NCBI RefSeq assembly: GCF_001597745.1
Contig: NZ_LUHJ01000049.1
Location: 1 to 41,754, forward strand
Length of the DNA: 41,754 bases
Direction: 5' to 3'
From: Anabaena sp. 4-3
GTDB taxonomy: Bacteria > Cyanobacteriota > Cyanobacteriia > Cyanobacteriales > Nostocaceae
Under the pieces are notes generated by a model. The model was given only the letters and a program-made list of their open reading frames with translations, was not told the origin of the DNA and ran no database searches. Made by a program: the position numbers and the translations under genes. This document shows, one piece after another, positions 26,931 to 34,576 of the stretch. Position 1 is the stretch's first letter. Every line of letters begins with the position of its first letter.

Positions 26931-27395
26931 ATGAACAAAGAATTGGATCAAGAACTTTCCCTCAAAATAGCTGAAAGCATTAAAAGCAAGGCGAAAAAAC
27001 CCTTTGATAATGCTTACAAAGCAGCCTTGGCGACTCAGGGGGCGAGGTATACCCAAGGGTTTTTAGTCTGCGCGGGTAGACAATACAAACCCATAGAACA
27101 CGGTTGGATTGAGATAGACAACTGCATTGTTGACCCCACATTACCACACCTGCAAAAGAACTCTCAACAACTGTGGTACTTTTCAGCCCACAGCTTGAGC
27201 GTGAAGCAGCTAAAAGCAATTATCGAAGAATCAAAAGAAGATTATCCTGAAGATGACCCCCTACCCATCTATGGCGATGCACCTTATGAATATTATGGGG
27301 ATGTGATGTTGGGTGGTAAAGAATACCTAGAAGCTTACCAAGCAGCAGAGGCTAAGTGTAAAGAATTGCAAGCAATCAGAGCTAACAATAATTAA
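26931..27395 (+). CDS. Hypothetical protein with a papain/transglutaminase-like H-W-D pattern
   Basis: 154 residues from ATG 26931 (a GTG two codons earlier is possible). There is no signal peptide or membrane helix. The segment GFLVCAGRQYKPIEHGWIEI, followed by NCIVDPTLPHL, places a Cys, then His-x-Trp, then Asp-Pro-Thr in the order seen in papain-like and transglutaminase-like domains, many of which are small phage or plasmid proteins. That assignment is only an inference. The C-terminus is acidic and helical. It is divergent from the PIN pair and separated from the next gene by a hairpin. Confidence 0.7.
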   Translation: MNKELDQELSLKIAESIKSKAKKPFDNAYKAALATQGARYTQGFLVCAGRQYKPIEHGWIEIDNCIVDPTLPHLQKNSQQLWYFSAHSLSVKQLKAIIEESKEDYPEDDPLPIYGDAPYEYYGDVMLGGKEYLEAYQAAEAKCKELQAIRANNN

Positions 27396-27436
27396 CTCAA
27401 ATTAAGATACTTGCAAATAAAAGTTTCAACACCTTG

Positions 27437-27462
27437 TAGAGACGTTGCATGAAACGTCTCTA
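27437..27462. terminator. Hairpin between convergent genes
   Basis: TAGAGACGTT (27437-27446) pairs perfectly with AACGTCTCTA (27453-27462) around a 6-nt loop. It lies between the hypothetical protein ending at 27395 and the NTF2-like gene ending at 27482. It may act as a bidirectional terminator, but is also a member of a dispersed TAGAGACGT palindrome family. Confidence 0.55.
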
Positions 27463-27481
27463 TACTGTATTCACCTTCCTA

Positions 27482-27901
27482 TCAATAAGATTTACCATCG
27501 CTACCGAAGTATTCACGGTAGCCACAAATTTTGTCACCACGCACATCAAAAGCAACTGCTACACGATTTTTATAAGGCTGTCCGAGTAAAAGTCCTTCAT
27601 CTCGGAATTCAAACACCACAGTCGTTTCATTGCTGGTAACGTGGTCGAGAGATGTTAGTTTTAGTCCAGAATTAAAAGACTCAGAAACGTATTCAAAAAA
27701 CTCTTTAGCTCGTTCTTTACCCACGTTCAAACCGTGGAATTTACCCATCGGAAACCAAAAGGTAAAATCGTCTGTGAGCATATCAAAAAATGCTTGCCAT
27801 TCTCCTGTTGCTAGACCTTGGGTGAAATATTCAAATGCCTGTTGAGCAACTTTTAAAGTTTTTTCTGAGTTTTGTGCCATCATCATTAACTCGATATACA
27901 C
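27482..27901 (-). CDS. NTF2/SnoaL-like protein
   Basis: Up to 139 residues; the real start is probably one of the ATGs at residues 6-8 (MMMAQNSEKT), giving about 132. The pattern is that of the SnoaL-like polyketide cyclase/ketosteroid isomerase superfamily: an N-terminal helix (VAQQAFEYFTQGLATGEWQA), FFDMLTDDFTFWFPMGKF, AKEFFEYVSESFNSGLKLTS, NETTVVFEFRDEG and a final VRGDKICGYREYFG. These small cone-shaped barrels bind small molecules. The ligand is unknown. The gene lies upstream of the metabolic island but on the opposite strand to its first gene. Confidence 0.85.
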   Translation of the reverse strand: MYIELMMMAQNSEKTLKVAQQAFEYFTQGLATGEWQAFFDMLTDDFTFWFPMGKFHGLNVGKERAKEFFEYVSESFNSGLKLTSLDHVTSNETTVVFEFRDEGLLLGQPYKNRVAVAFDVRGDKICGYREYFGSDGKSY

Positions 27902-28088
27902 TAAGTTTAATTATCTAGTGCGATGTGCTATGCAAGCTCTTAATTTGTTGCAAATTATAAATAATCATTACAATAATTATTTTTTGATTTACTTGGTTGT
28001 TCTTAAGTGATATTAGAGATTTAACATTACTTTTGTAATTACTGATTTTTTTGAGTTAATTGAAATTAATAATATTTAGTAATCAAAC

Positions 28089-28925
28089 ATGATATCAAAG
28101 CTAGCAATAGTCACAGGTGGCACACGTGGTATCGGTTGGGGAATATCACAGCAGCTAGCTGAAGATGGCTATGACTTGATACTTGGCTTTAATTCCAATC
28201 AAGAGGCAGCAAATACTGCCAAGACTCAACTAGAATCAACCTATGGAAACAAGGTTTATATTATTCAAGGAGACTTAGCAGAAGAAGCTACTATTGAAAC
28301 CATATTTAAATGTGTAGAAGATAATTTTCATGGTAATCTTACAGCATTCATTCATAACGCTGGGTTATATGTGGGAGTGACAACATCGACGGAATCTAGT
28401 CAAGCGATCGCAGCTAATAAGGAATCACATCAATTATTAGGTAGTGGTAATTTGACTGGTTTTGATCAATATGATTACTATCAAAATGTCTATCCTAAAT
28501 GCTTTATTAGATGTGTCGAAAAAGCCATCAATTACATGAAAGATGGAAACGGCTATATAGTAGCAATATCTGCTCCTGGATGTAATAGCAGTCAAACGCC
28601 AAAATTGCAATATGCCTTACCAGGTTCAGCTAAGACAGTTGTGGAATTTTTAGCAAGATACTATGCTAAAACACTTGCGCCACGATGCATTACAGTTAAT
28701 GCAGTAATTCCCGGTTTTGTCAAAACTGAAGCTTGGGAATTAGTAACATCTAATAGCGATGGAGTAGATAGTGATACTATGAAAAATATGATTAAAAATA
28801 CACCCATGCAACGTTGGGCATCTCCCAAAGAAATAGGTGAAGTAGTAGCTTTTTTATGCTCTCCTAAAGCTGCATTTATTACTGGAGTAGCTTTACCTGT
28901 TGATGGTGGGTTACATCTAACTTAA
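28089..28925 (+). CDS. SDR-family oxidoreductase with atypical Y-x6-K motif
   Basis: 278 residues from ATG 28089. The coenzyme motif is TGGTRGIG at 9-16; HNAGLY replaces the usual NNAG. The active-site region reads VAISAPGC then YALPGSAK, so Tyr and Lys are separated by six residues as in enoyl-ACP reductase FabI rather than the three of classical SDRs; the position four before the Lys is Pro. VNAVIPGFVKTEAW and a C-terminal FLCSPKAAFITGVALPVDGG follow. The middle insertion (~115-145, rich in Tyr/Asn/Gln) is longer than usual. It is convergent (10 bp) with the dioxygenase-like gene. Confidence 0.87.
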   Translation: MISKLAIVTGGTRGIGWGISQQLAEDGYDLILGFNSNQEAANTAKTQLESTYGNKVYIIQGDLAEEATIETIFKCVEDNFHGNLTAFIHNAGLYVGVTTSTESSQAIAANKESHQLLGSGNLTGFDQYDYYQNVYPKCFIRCVEKAINYMKDGNGYIVAISAPGCNSSQTPKLQYALPGSAKTVVEFLARYYAKTLAPRCITVNAVIPGFVKTEAWELVTSNSDGVDSDTMKNMIKNTPMQRWASPKEIGEVVAFLCSPKAAFITGVALPVDGGLHLT

Positions 28926-28935
28926 AGACTTATTC

Positions 28936-29730
28936 TTATAAGGCTTTATCCCACTCTAATTGATGAGCTAAACCATACTTAATAAAATCTTCAGCTTGTG
29001 CTTTATCACTCTTACCAAAAACCCCTAAGCTGTAAGGATTATCTTGCATACGTTGTATAACTTGCTCTTGTTCAAATTTTATTATTTCTTCTCTCGGTTT
29101 ATCCGTTTTAAAAAAGTCTACAACCAAAACAGTTCTATCGTAATTAGTGTAATTATGTGGACAGTGTGGATAGCTATGATCTAAAACCATAAATTCGCCT
29201 TCCTGCCAATACAGTTTTTCGTGACATATTTTCATAGCTACATCCCCCTCTGGCACAATCAAACCTAAATATCCACGATTTGTATGATGGTTATAGTTAA
29301 CATGAAGCTTGATATCTAAACCCGGATGAAATGTCCCAAAATACACGTTTCTGATTACATTATCATCTTTGAAGTTGACTTTTTCGATTACATTAGCCAA
29401 ATTTGGGAAATATTTTTTTCTTAAAGCAAGTGCTTTGGCTGATGCTTCATCTGTCCCATAATCAGGATAAGTTATTTGATGTAACTGAATATATTCTTCA
29501 ATAAACAAACCTTGGAATAAAATCCCAAAAGCACTATATTTTGAACTACCTTTAGTTTTAATCGTTTTACTTTTAGGCCCTAAAACTTCATAAGTAAATT
29601 TTAACTCCTCCTCAGATGCTTGCTTAGTAAAGCTGGTAAACTCATCTCTAATGACTTGCCATTGCTCTTGGAAACTTTTAAGAAAAGTAAATTCTTCAGG
29701 GTTGAGATGATACTCATTAAAATTTGCCAT
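28936..29730 (-). CDS. Aspartyl/asparaginyl beta-hydroxylase-like Fe(II)/2-oxoglutarate dioxygenase
   Basis: 264 residues from ATG 29730. The central region matches the Asp/Asn beta-hydroxylase fold (PF05118-like): FHPGLDIKLHVNYNHHTNRG, YLGLIVPEGDVAMKICHEKL, YWQEGEFMVLDHSYPHCPHN and RTVLVVDFFKTDKP. Two His (around NHHT and SYPH) and the following Arg in R-T-V-L-V-V-D could bind Fe and 2-oxoglutarate. The substrate is unknown; members modify peptidyl residues, free amino acids or lipids. It is transcribed away from the amidohydrolase gene, sharing a 232-bp divergent spacer. Confidence 0.8.
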   Translation of the reverse strand: MANFNEYHLNPEEFTFLKSFQEQWQVIRDEFTSFTKQASEEELKFTYEVLGPKSKTIKTKGSSKYSAFGILFQGLFIEEYIQLHQITYPDYGTDEASAKALALRKKYFPNLANVIEKVNFKDDNVIRNVYFGTFHPGLDIKLHVNYNHHTNRGYLGLIVPEGDVAMKICHEKLYWQEGEFMVLDHSYPHCPHNYTNYDRTVLVVDFFKTDKPREEIIKFEQEQVIQRMQDNPYSLGVFGKSDKAQAEDFIKYGLAHQLEWDKAL

Positions 29731-29825
29731 AGGTTGTTATCCTCAAGTAGATTCAATAAAAAACTGTTACATATTAATGGGTTTTAGCTGGTCTTCCGGT
29801 AGGATATTGGAATTCCTGACTACTT

Positions 29826-29932
29826 ACATCTTGCACCAGTGGCTTTATTGCCATGACAGTGCGGCGATGCACTCCTAAAACTACGCTTAAACCCTGATTT
29901 TTATCTTGGTGTATTGCCCACCCTACAGAAAT
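29826..29932. repeat. Degenerate copy of the 6981-7108 MITE-like family
   Basis: The ends ACATCTTGCACCA (29826-29838) and ATTGCCCACCCTACA (29913-29927) match the ends and the inner arm of the element at 6981-7108, but the internal sequence has diverged. It sits in the divergent promoter region of the dioxygenase and amidohydrolase genes. Confidence 0.5.
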
Positions 29933-29962
29933 CAATGTAATCATTTTAGTGTGAGGTCTACT

Positions 29963-31432
29963 ATGTCTGAACCTCCTGTATTGGATAAAATTATCAAAAA
30001 TGTGCGGGTAGTTCGTCCCCATGATGATGCTGTTGAACTACTGGATATAGGAATTAAGGATGGGAAATTTGCCCAGATTGCTCCTCATATTAGCGTAGAC
30101 GAAAGCAAAGATGTATTTGATGCTAACAACCTGCTAGGCTTTCCTGGGGTGGTGGATGCTCACATGCACGTGGGTATTTATCAACCCCTAGATAAAGATG
30201 CGGTGACTGAAAGTAAAGCAGCCGCAATGGGGGGAGTAACTACCAGTCTTAATTACATTCGTACAGGACAATATTATCTCAATAAAGGCGGCTCTTACCG
30301 GGATTTTTTCCCGGAAGTCTTGGCGTTATCCGCAGGTAATTTTTTTGTTGATTACAGCTATCATGTTGCACCTATAGCTAGTCAACATATTGAAGAAATA
30401 CCTCTACTATTTGAAGAATTTGGTGTCAGTTCCTTTAAAATCTTCATGTTTTATGGTGGCTATGGGTTGCATGGTTTATCAGACAAGCAAAACCTGTTTT
30501 TGATGATAAATAAAGAGGAACGCTATGACTTTGCTCATTTTGAGTTTATTATGCGTGGTATCACTCGCTTAATGGCAGAAAATCCAGCAGCGAAAGATAT
30601 TATTAGCTTAAGTTTGCATTGCGAAGTTGCAGAAATTCTTAACGCCTACACCAAAATAGTTGAAAATGATTCTAGCCTGAGTGGACTACACGCTTACAGT
30701 GCAGCGCGTCCCCCCCATTCGGAAGGTTTAGCTGTTTGTATTGCATCTTATTTGGCGCATGAAACCAACTGTGTAAATATCAATTTATTGCATCTGAGTT
30801 CGCGGAAAGCAATGGAAGCAGCTTTGACTATGCAAGCTGCTTTTCCACATATTAATTTTCGCCGAGAAGTTACTGTTGGTCATTTACTCTTAGATGTGAA
30901 TACCCCTAACGGTGCTTGGGCAAAAGTTAACCCGCCGATTCGTCCCCGTGCTGATGTAGAATATCTATGGCAAGCTGTACTGAATCATCAAGTAGATTGG
31001 ATAGTTAGTGATCATGCTTGCTGTTCTGCGGAACAAAAAAGAAATGCTAAAGACCCGAATAATATTTGGTTAGCAAAGTCTGGTTTTGGCGGTACAGAAT
31101 ATTTACTTTCTGGTGTGGTGAGTGAAGGTAGTAAGCGGGGGATGTCTTACAACCAGATGGCTAAGTTGCTATCTTGGAACCCATCCCGGCGGTTTGGGTT
31201 GCTAGAAAAAGGGGATATTGCTCTTGGTTATGATGCTGATTTGGTGTTAGTAGATCCGAATGAAAGCTTTGTGGTAAGTGCGTCTGAGTCGGAATCACAA
31301 CAAGGTTACACACCATTTGAAGGAATGGAGTTAACAGGAAGGGTTAAAAGTACATTTTTGCGGGGAAATTTGATTTACCACAACGGACAAGTTTTGGGTT
31401 CACCTACTGGGCGTTATTTAAGAAGAGCTTAA
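29963..31432 (+). CDS. Dihydropyrimidinase/hydantoinase-like cyclic amidohydrolase
   Basis: 489 residues from ATG 29963 (MSEPPVLDKI); the open frame extends to 29906 but the extra residues are repeat-derived. Metal-dependent amidohydrolases of this group open cyclic amide rings (dihydropyrimidines, hydantoins, allantoin). Visible metal residues: HxH in VVDAHMHVG, the Lys expected to be carboxylated in SSFKIFMFYGGYG, His in SLHCEVAE, His in NLLHLSSRK and the Asp in WIVSDHACC. The set is complete, so it is likely active. Compared with D-hydantoinase the region around 170-215 differs. Its 3' end overlaps the alpha/beta hydrolase gene by 4 bp on the opposite strand. Confidence 0.88.
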   Translation: MSEPPVLDKIIKNVRVVRPHDDAVELLDIGIKDGKFAQIAPHISVDESKDVFDANNLLGFPGVVDAHMHVGIYQPLDKDAVTESKAAAMGGVTTSLNYIRTGQYYLNKGGSYRDFFPEVLALSAGNFFVDYSYHVAPIASQHIEEIPLLFEEFGVSSFKIFMFYGGYGLHGLSDKQNLFLMINKEERYDFAHFEFIMRGITRLMAENPAAKDIISLSLHCEVAEILNAYTKIVENDSSLSGLHAYSAARPPHSEGLAVCIASYLAHETNCVNINLLHLSSRKAMEAALTMQAAFPHINFRREVTVGHLLLDVNTPNGAWAKVNPPIRPRADVEYLWQAVLNHQVDWIVSDHACCSAEQKRNAKDPNNIWLAKSGFGGTEYLLSGVVSEGSKRGMSYNQMAKLLSWNPSRRFGLLEKGDIALGYDADLVLVDPNESFVVSASESESQQGYTPFEGMELTGRVKSTFLRGNLIYHNGQVLGSPTGRYLRRA

Positions 31433-32259
31433 ATTTGAACACCAGCATTTTCTAAAAATTGGATGACTATCTTTGCTATTTCTTCAGGCATTTGATTCAT
31501 CATACAAATAGTTCCTCCAGGTAACTCTACAACCTGACTGTGAGGTATTGCTTGTGATAAGAAATATCTGTCTTTTGCTAATGCTAAACCTAATCTTTCA
31601 AATTCTTCTACATCATCAATTCCCCAGAATATCAGCGTGGGACACTTAATAGCTGTAAATCTTTCTGCCGCTTCCATACAGTAATTTCCCACCGCCCAAA
31701 CTGCATATAAAGGATAGCCAAAACATTTCAAATCATCTAAAACCCAACGATGATTCAAATCAGCAGAACCTACATAACTGCTACGCGCTAACCATCTTTC
31801 CATCAGGTGAGAACCATCTTCTTGAATGACGAAACCTTCCTGAAATCGCCGCATTAAATCTGCTTTGCCAGCTTCACCAAAACCAGCAACGTTACACAGA
31901 ATTAATTTGTTAACTCGTTCTGGATAAGCTGCGGCGACTTCTCCAGAAACGAAAGCACCTGTATGGTTGCCTAAAATGTTGGTTTTGGCAATACCTAACT
32001 CATCTAATAAGGCAATGACAGTTTTAGCGTAGTCTGCAACTGAATATAATCTTGGCGGTTTATCAGAATCACCAAACCCCATTAAATCCATTGCAATAAC
32101 ACGGTATTTCTTGGCCAATATGGGCATTAATTCCCGATATTCATCACTACTGCGGGGGTTCATGTGCAGTAATAATAAAGGTTCTCCTTCGCCACCAATA
32201 CGATAAAGAATTTGTCCATCTTCGGTATCTAAAAATGCCCTTTTGATTGGTTTATTCAT
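31429..32259 (-). CDS. Alpha/beta hydrolase with His at the nucleophile elbow
   Basis: 276 residues from ATG 32259. The alpha/beta hydrolase fold is clear: LLLLHMNPRSSDEYRELMP (oxyanion region), YRVIAMDLMGFGDSDKPP, the elbow ILGNHTGAFVSG, AAYPERVNKLILCNVAG, TLIFWGIDD and a late IPHSQVVELPGG with the candidate His. The elbow reads G-N-H-T-G instead of G-x-S-x-G, so the usual Ser is replaced by His. It may be catalytically altered or use another residue. It is the last gene of the leftward series, 21 bp after hisS, and ends overlapping the amidohydrolase gene. Confidence 0.87.
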   Translation of the reverse strand: MNKPIKRAFLDTEDGQILYRIGGEGEPLLLLHMNPRSSDEYRELMPILAKKYRVIAMDLMGFGDSDKPPRLYSVADYAKTVIALLDELGIAKTNILGNHTGAFVSGEVAAAYPERVNKLILCNVAGFGEAGKADLMRRFQEGFVIQEDGSHLMERWLARSSYVGSADLNHRWVLDDLKCFGYPLYAVWAVGNYCMEAAERFTAIKCPTLIFWGIDDVEEFERLGLALAKDRYFLSQAIPHSQVVELPGGTICMMNQMPEEIAKIVIQFLENAGVQI

Positions 32260-32280
32260 AGCACCCTGTTAATTGATTAG

Positions 32281-33669
32281 TTATACAAGTTTCTGTTTAA
32301 TTGCCTCAGCTAAATCTGCCAATGCTACCTCTATTTGTTCGCCTGTTTGTAAATCCTTAAGTGATGATTTTTGTGCAGCTGCTTCGTCAGCACCAATAAT
32401 TACACAGAAACGTATCCCTTGTTTATCTGCTGCTTGGAATTGTTTACCTAAGGGACGCTTATCAAAGTTAGTCACAACATTAATACCCGCTTGGCGTAAC
32501 TGTTGCGAAACTTTTAAATAAGTTGGCATTAAATCTTCTTGCATATTTACTACCACTACCTGCGCTGGTGTTGCAGGTAAGGTGTTAAGAATACCCGCTT
32601 TCAGTAAGCGACTAATTAAGCGAGTTAAACCGATAGAAATACCCACTCCCGGCATTTTTTCGCCTAAAAACATCCCCACTAATTCCTCATATCTGCCACC
32701 AGAACAAATACTTCCTAAAGCTTCATGTCCGATGAGGGTGGTTTCGTAAACAGTGCCAGTATAGTAGTTTAAACCACGGGCAATAGACAAATCAATACAA
32801 AAACGTTTGTCAGGAACTCCTAAATTCCGCACACCTGCAATTACTGTTGCTAATTCACTGACACCTAAACTAAATTGTTCACATTCTGGCAAGTTTTCTG
32901 AGAGGTGTTGGAGTTTATCTAACACTTCATCAACATCACCATCAATTTTGATGAAATCAATAATCTTTTGTGTTTGCTCAGGGTTAATTCCTTCTTTCTC
33001 TAACTCTTGCTTAACTTTCGCTTCTCCGATTTTCTCCAAATTATCAATGATGCTAATACAAGATTTAATTTGAGTTTCGGAAATTTCTAAAGATTGGAAA
33101 AATCCTGTCAAAACTTTTCGGTTATTTATCCGAATTACAAAATCACCAATATTAATTGCCTCAAATATCTCGGTGATAATTGCGGGCATTTGGGCATCAT
33201 ATAATAAACTGAGTTCCCGCCGCCCAATTACATCAATATCACACTGACGAAACTGCCGAAATCTCCCATCTTTGGCGCGTTCCCCCCGAAAGACTACATC
33301 CATTTGGTAACGCGCAAAGGGAAAGGTTAATTCATTCAGGTGACGGGCGATATACGCTGCTAAAGGGACTGTTTGATCAAATTTTAAAGCTCTGGCTTCT
33401 GAACCTGTTTCGCCTGATTTATCTTTTTCTGCTTGGCGATTTGGTGGCAGAATTGGTTCAATACCATAAATGATATTATCGCCTTGATTTCCTTTTGCTT
33501 GCAGGACTTCTAATCTTTCTACTGCGGGTGTTTCAATAGGTGTAAATCCATAACTTTCATAAACTCTACGGATAGTATCTAATAAATATAATTCTAGGCG
33601 TTTCTCGCTGGGGAGAAATTCAGGAAAACCGCTAGGAGTAGAAAAGTTAATTTTGTCAGTCTTTGCCAT
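32281..33669 (-). CDS. hisS: Histidyl-tRNA synthetase
   Basis: 462 residues from ATG 33669. It charges tRNA-His. Class II features: motif 1 region near FTPIETPAVERLEVL, motif 2 as VVFRGERAKDGRFRQFRQCD, the HisRS-specific segment LSIARGLNYYTGTVYE and motif 3 SIGLTRLISRLL. The C-terminal anticodon-binding domain starts at about 365 (QVVVVNMQEDLMPTYLKVSQ). The HisA motif carries Asn (GLNYYTG) where many bacterial enzymes have Asp (GLDYY). The length is normal. Nothing shows whether this is the only copy. It is the only housekeeping gene inside the island and lies between it and the alpha/beta hydrolase. Confidence 0.96.
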   Translation of the reverse strand: MAKTDKINFSTPSGFPEFLPSEKRLELYLLDTIRRVYESYGFTPIETPAVERLEVLQAKGNQGDNIIYGIEPILPPNRQAEKDKSGETGSEARALKFDQTVPLAAYIARHLNELTFPFARYQMDVVFRGERAKDGRFRQFRQCDIDVIGRRELSLLYDAQMPAIITEIFEAINIGDFVIRINNRKVLTGFFQSLEISETQIKSCISIIDNLEKIGEAKVKQELEKEGINPEQTQKIIDFIKIDGDVDEVLDKLQHLSENLPECEQFSLGVSELATVIAGVRNLGVPDKRFCIDLSIARGLNYYTGTVYETTLIGHEALGSICSGGRYEELVGMFLGEKMPGVGISIGLTRLISRLLKAGILNTLPATPAQVVVVNMQEDLMPTYLKVSQQLRQAGINVVTNFDKRPLGKQFQAADKQGIRFCVIIGADEAAAQKSSLKDLQTGEQIEVALADLAEAIKQKLV

Positions 33670-33767
33670 GCGTCTACCTTATCAAGTTAAAATCTGATGT
33701 AATAGGATGTTTATTTTTTCATAAAATGGTGCGTTACACTACGTTAACGCACCCTACTAGCGTGACA

Positions 33768-33873
33768 AGCTTAAAATGTTGCATTAAAACACTCTTGTGG
33801 TGCGGGCTTCTAGCCCGTCCGGTGCAGGCTAGAAGCCCGCACCACAAGAACTATATTTTTGCACTATTTTAGC
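33768..33873. repeat. 106-bp hairpin repeat, copy 1
   Basis: The unit begins AGCTTAAAATGTTGCATTAA and ends TTTTTGCACTATTTTAGC. Its core is a perfect 22-bp inverted repeat (33794-33815 with 33827-33848; CTTGTGGTGCGGGCTTCTAG...) around an 11-nt loop. A near-identical unit lies at 34415-34521. A separate small inverted repeat, GGTGCGTTA / TAACGCACC, lies just before it (33729-33753). Confidence 0.8.
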
Positions 33874-33922
33874 CTTGCCACGCAGCTACTAAATTCAAAA
33901 GTATATCTGATTATGGAATTTA

Positions 33923-34369
33923 CTATTTTAACCTTTCTTCTTTAATCAAAGTACGTTGGTAAATTTGATGATTTTTGAACCAGTGCCATGTACGGGCGCG
34001 ATGGTTATTGTCTGGACTAATTTGAATCATTTCATATAAATACATTTCTGGTACTGTTTTGTAAGCAAACCATAATATTACTGTTGAGTCGTCGATTTCC
34101 CAAGCTTTGCCTTGAATGCGCTCTGTATCAAACCAGAGAATTTTATCACGATAAGTTGCGGGAAATTGATGTTCTTCTTGTTTACCGTTAGCCCATTTGT
34201 AACGGTTAATTTGGTAGTAGGGATAGGGGCTATTGTCTGGAAATTGACAGGTTAAATGTGATTCATGTTGGTCAAGAATTTTTCCTGATGTATCAACTAA
34301 AGTGTATGTACCAATCCAATCGCCTTCATGACGGGCAAGTACAGGCATTTCTGCTTTAATTTTAGTCAT
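33923..34369 (-). CDS. DUF3598-like small protein (calycin-type fold suspected)
   Basis: 148 residues from ATG 34369. The pattern MPVLARHEGDWIGTYTLVDT, then ESHLTCQFPDNSPYPYYQIN and RYKWANGKQEEHQFPA resembles the DUF3598 family, lipocalin/CpcS-like beta barrels found in cyanobacteria and actinobacteria, but the C-terminal part of typical members is shorter or missing here. No catalytic motif can be named. It is flanked on both sides by the two 106/107-bp hairpin repeats, which could make it a mobile or separately transcribed unit. A role in binding the island's substrate is possible but unsupported. Confidence 0.72.
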   Translation of the reverse strand: MTKIKAEMPVLARHEGDWIGTYTLVDTSGKILDQHESHLTCQFPDNSPYPYYQINRYKWANGKQEEHQFPATYRDKILWFDTERIQGKAWEIDDSTVILWFAYKTVPEMYLYEMIQISPDNNHRARTWHWFKNHQIYQRTLIKEERLK

Positions 34370-34414
34370 TTTTAATTCCTGATATTATTAGGTTTTAAGT
34401 TGTAGGGTGTGTTG

Positions 34415-34521
34415 AGCTTAAAATGTTGCATTAAATCTCTCTTGTGGGATAAGCTCTCTAGCTCGTCCGGTGCAGGCTAGAAGCCCGCACCACAAGAACT
34501 ATATTTTTGCACTATTTTAGC
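34415..34521. repeat. 107-bp hairpin repeat, copy 2
   Basis: Same orientation and ends as the unit at 33768-33873. The right arm is unchanged, but the left arm has several substitutions and one extra base (CTTGTGGGATAAGCTCTCTA), so the hairpin is partly broken. It lies upstream of the small DUF3598-like gene. Confidence 0.8.
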
Positions 34522-34576
34522 TGTGTCAGTCCAGTAGGGTGTGTTAAGGTTAACGCCTTGATTTAGCGATCGCTCA

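Noticed and set aside
29906-29962. N-terminal extension of the amidohydrolase
   Set aside because: These codons come from the end of the MITE-like repeat, and ATG 29963 precedes the first family-like residues.
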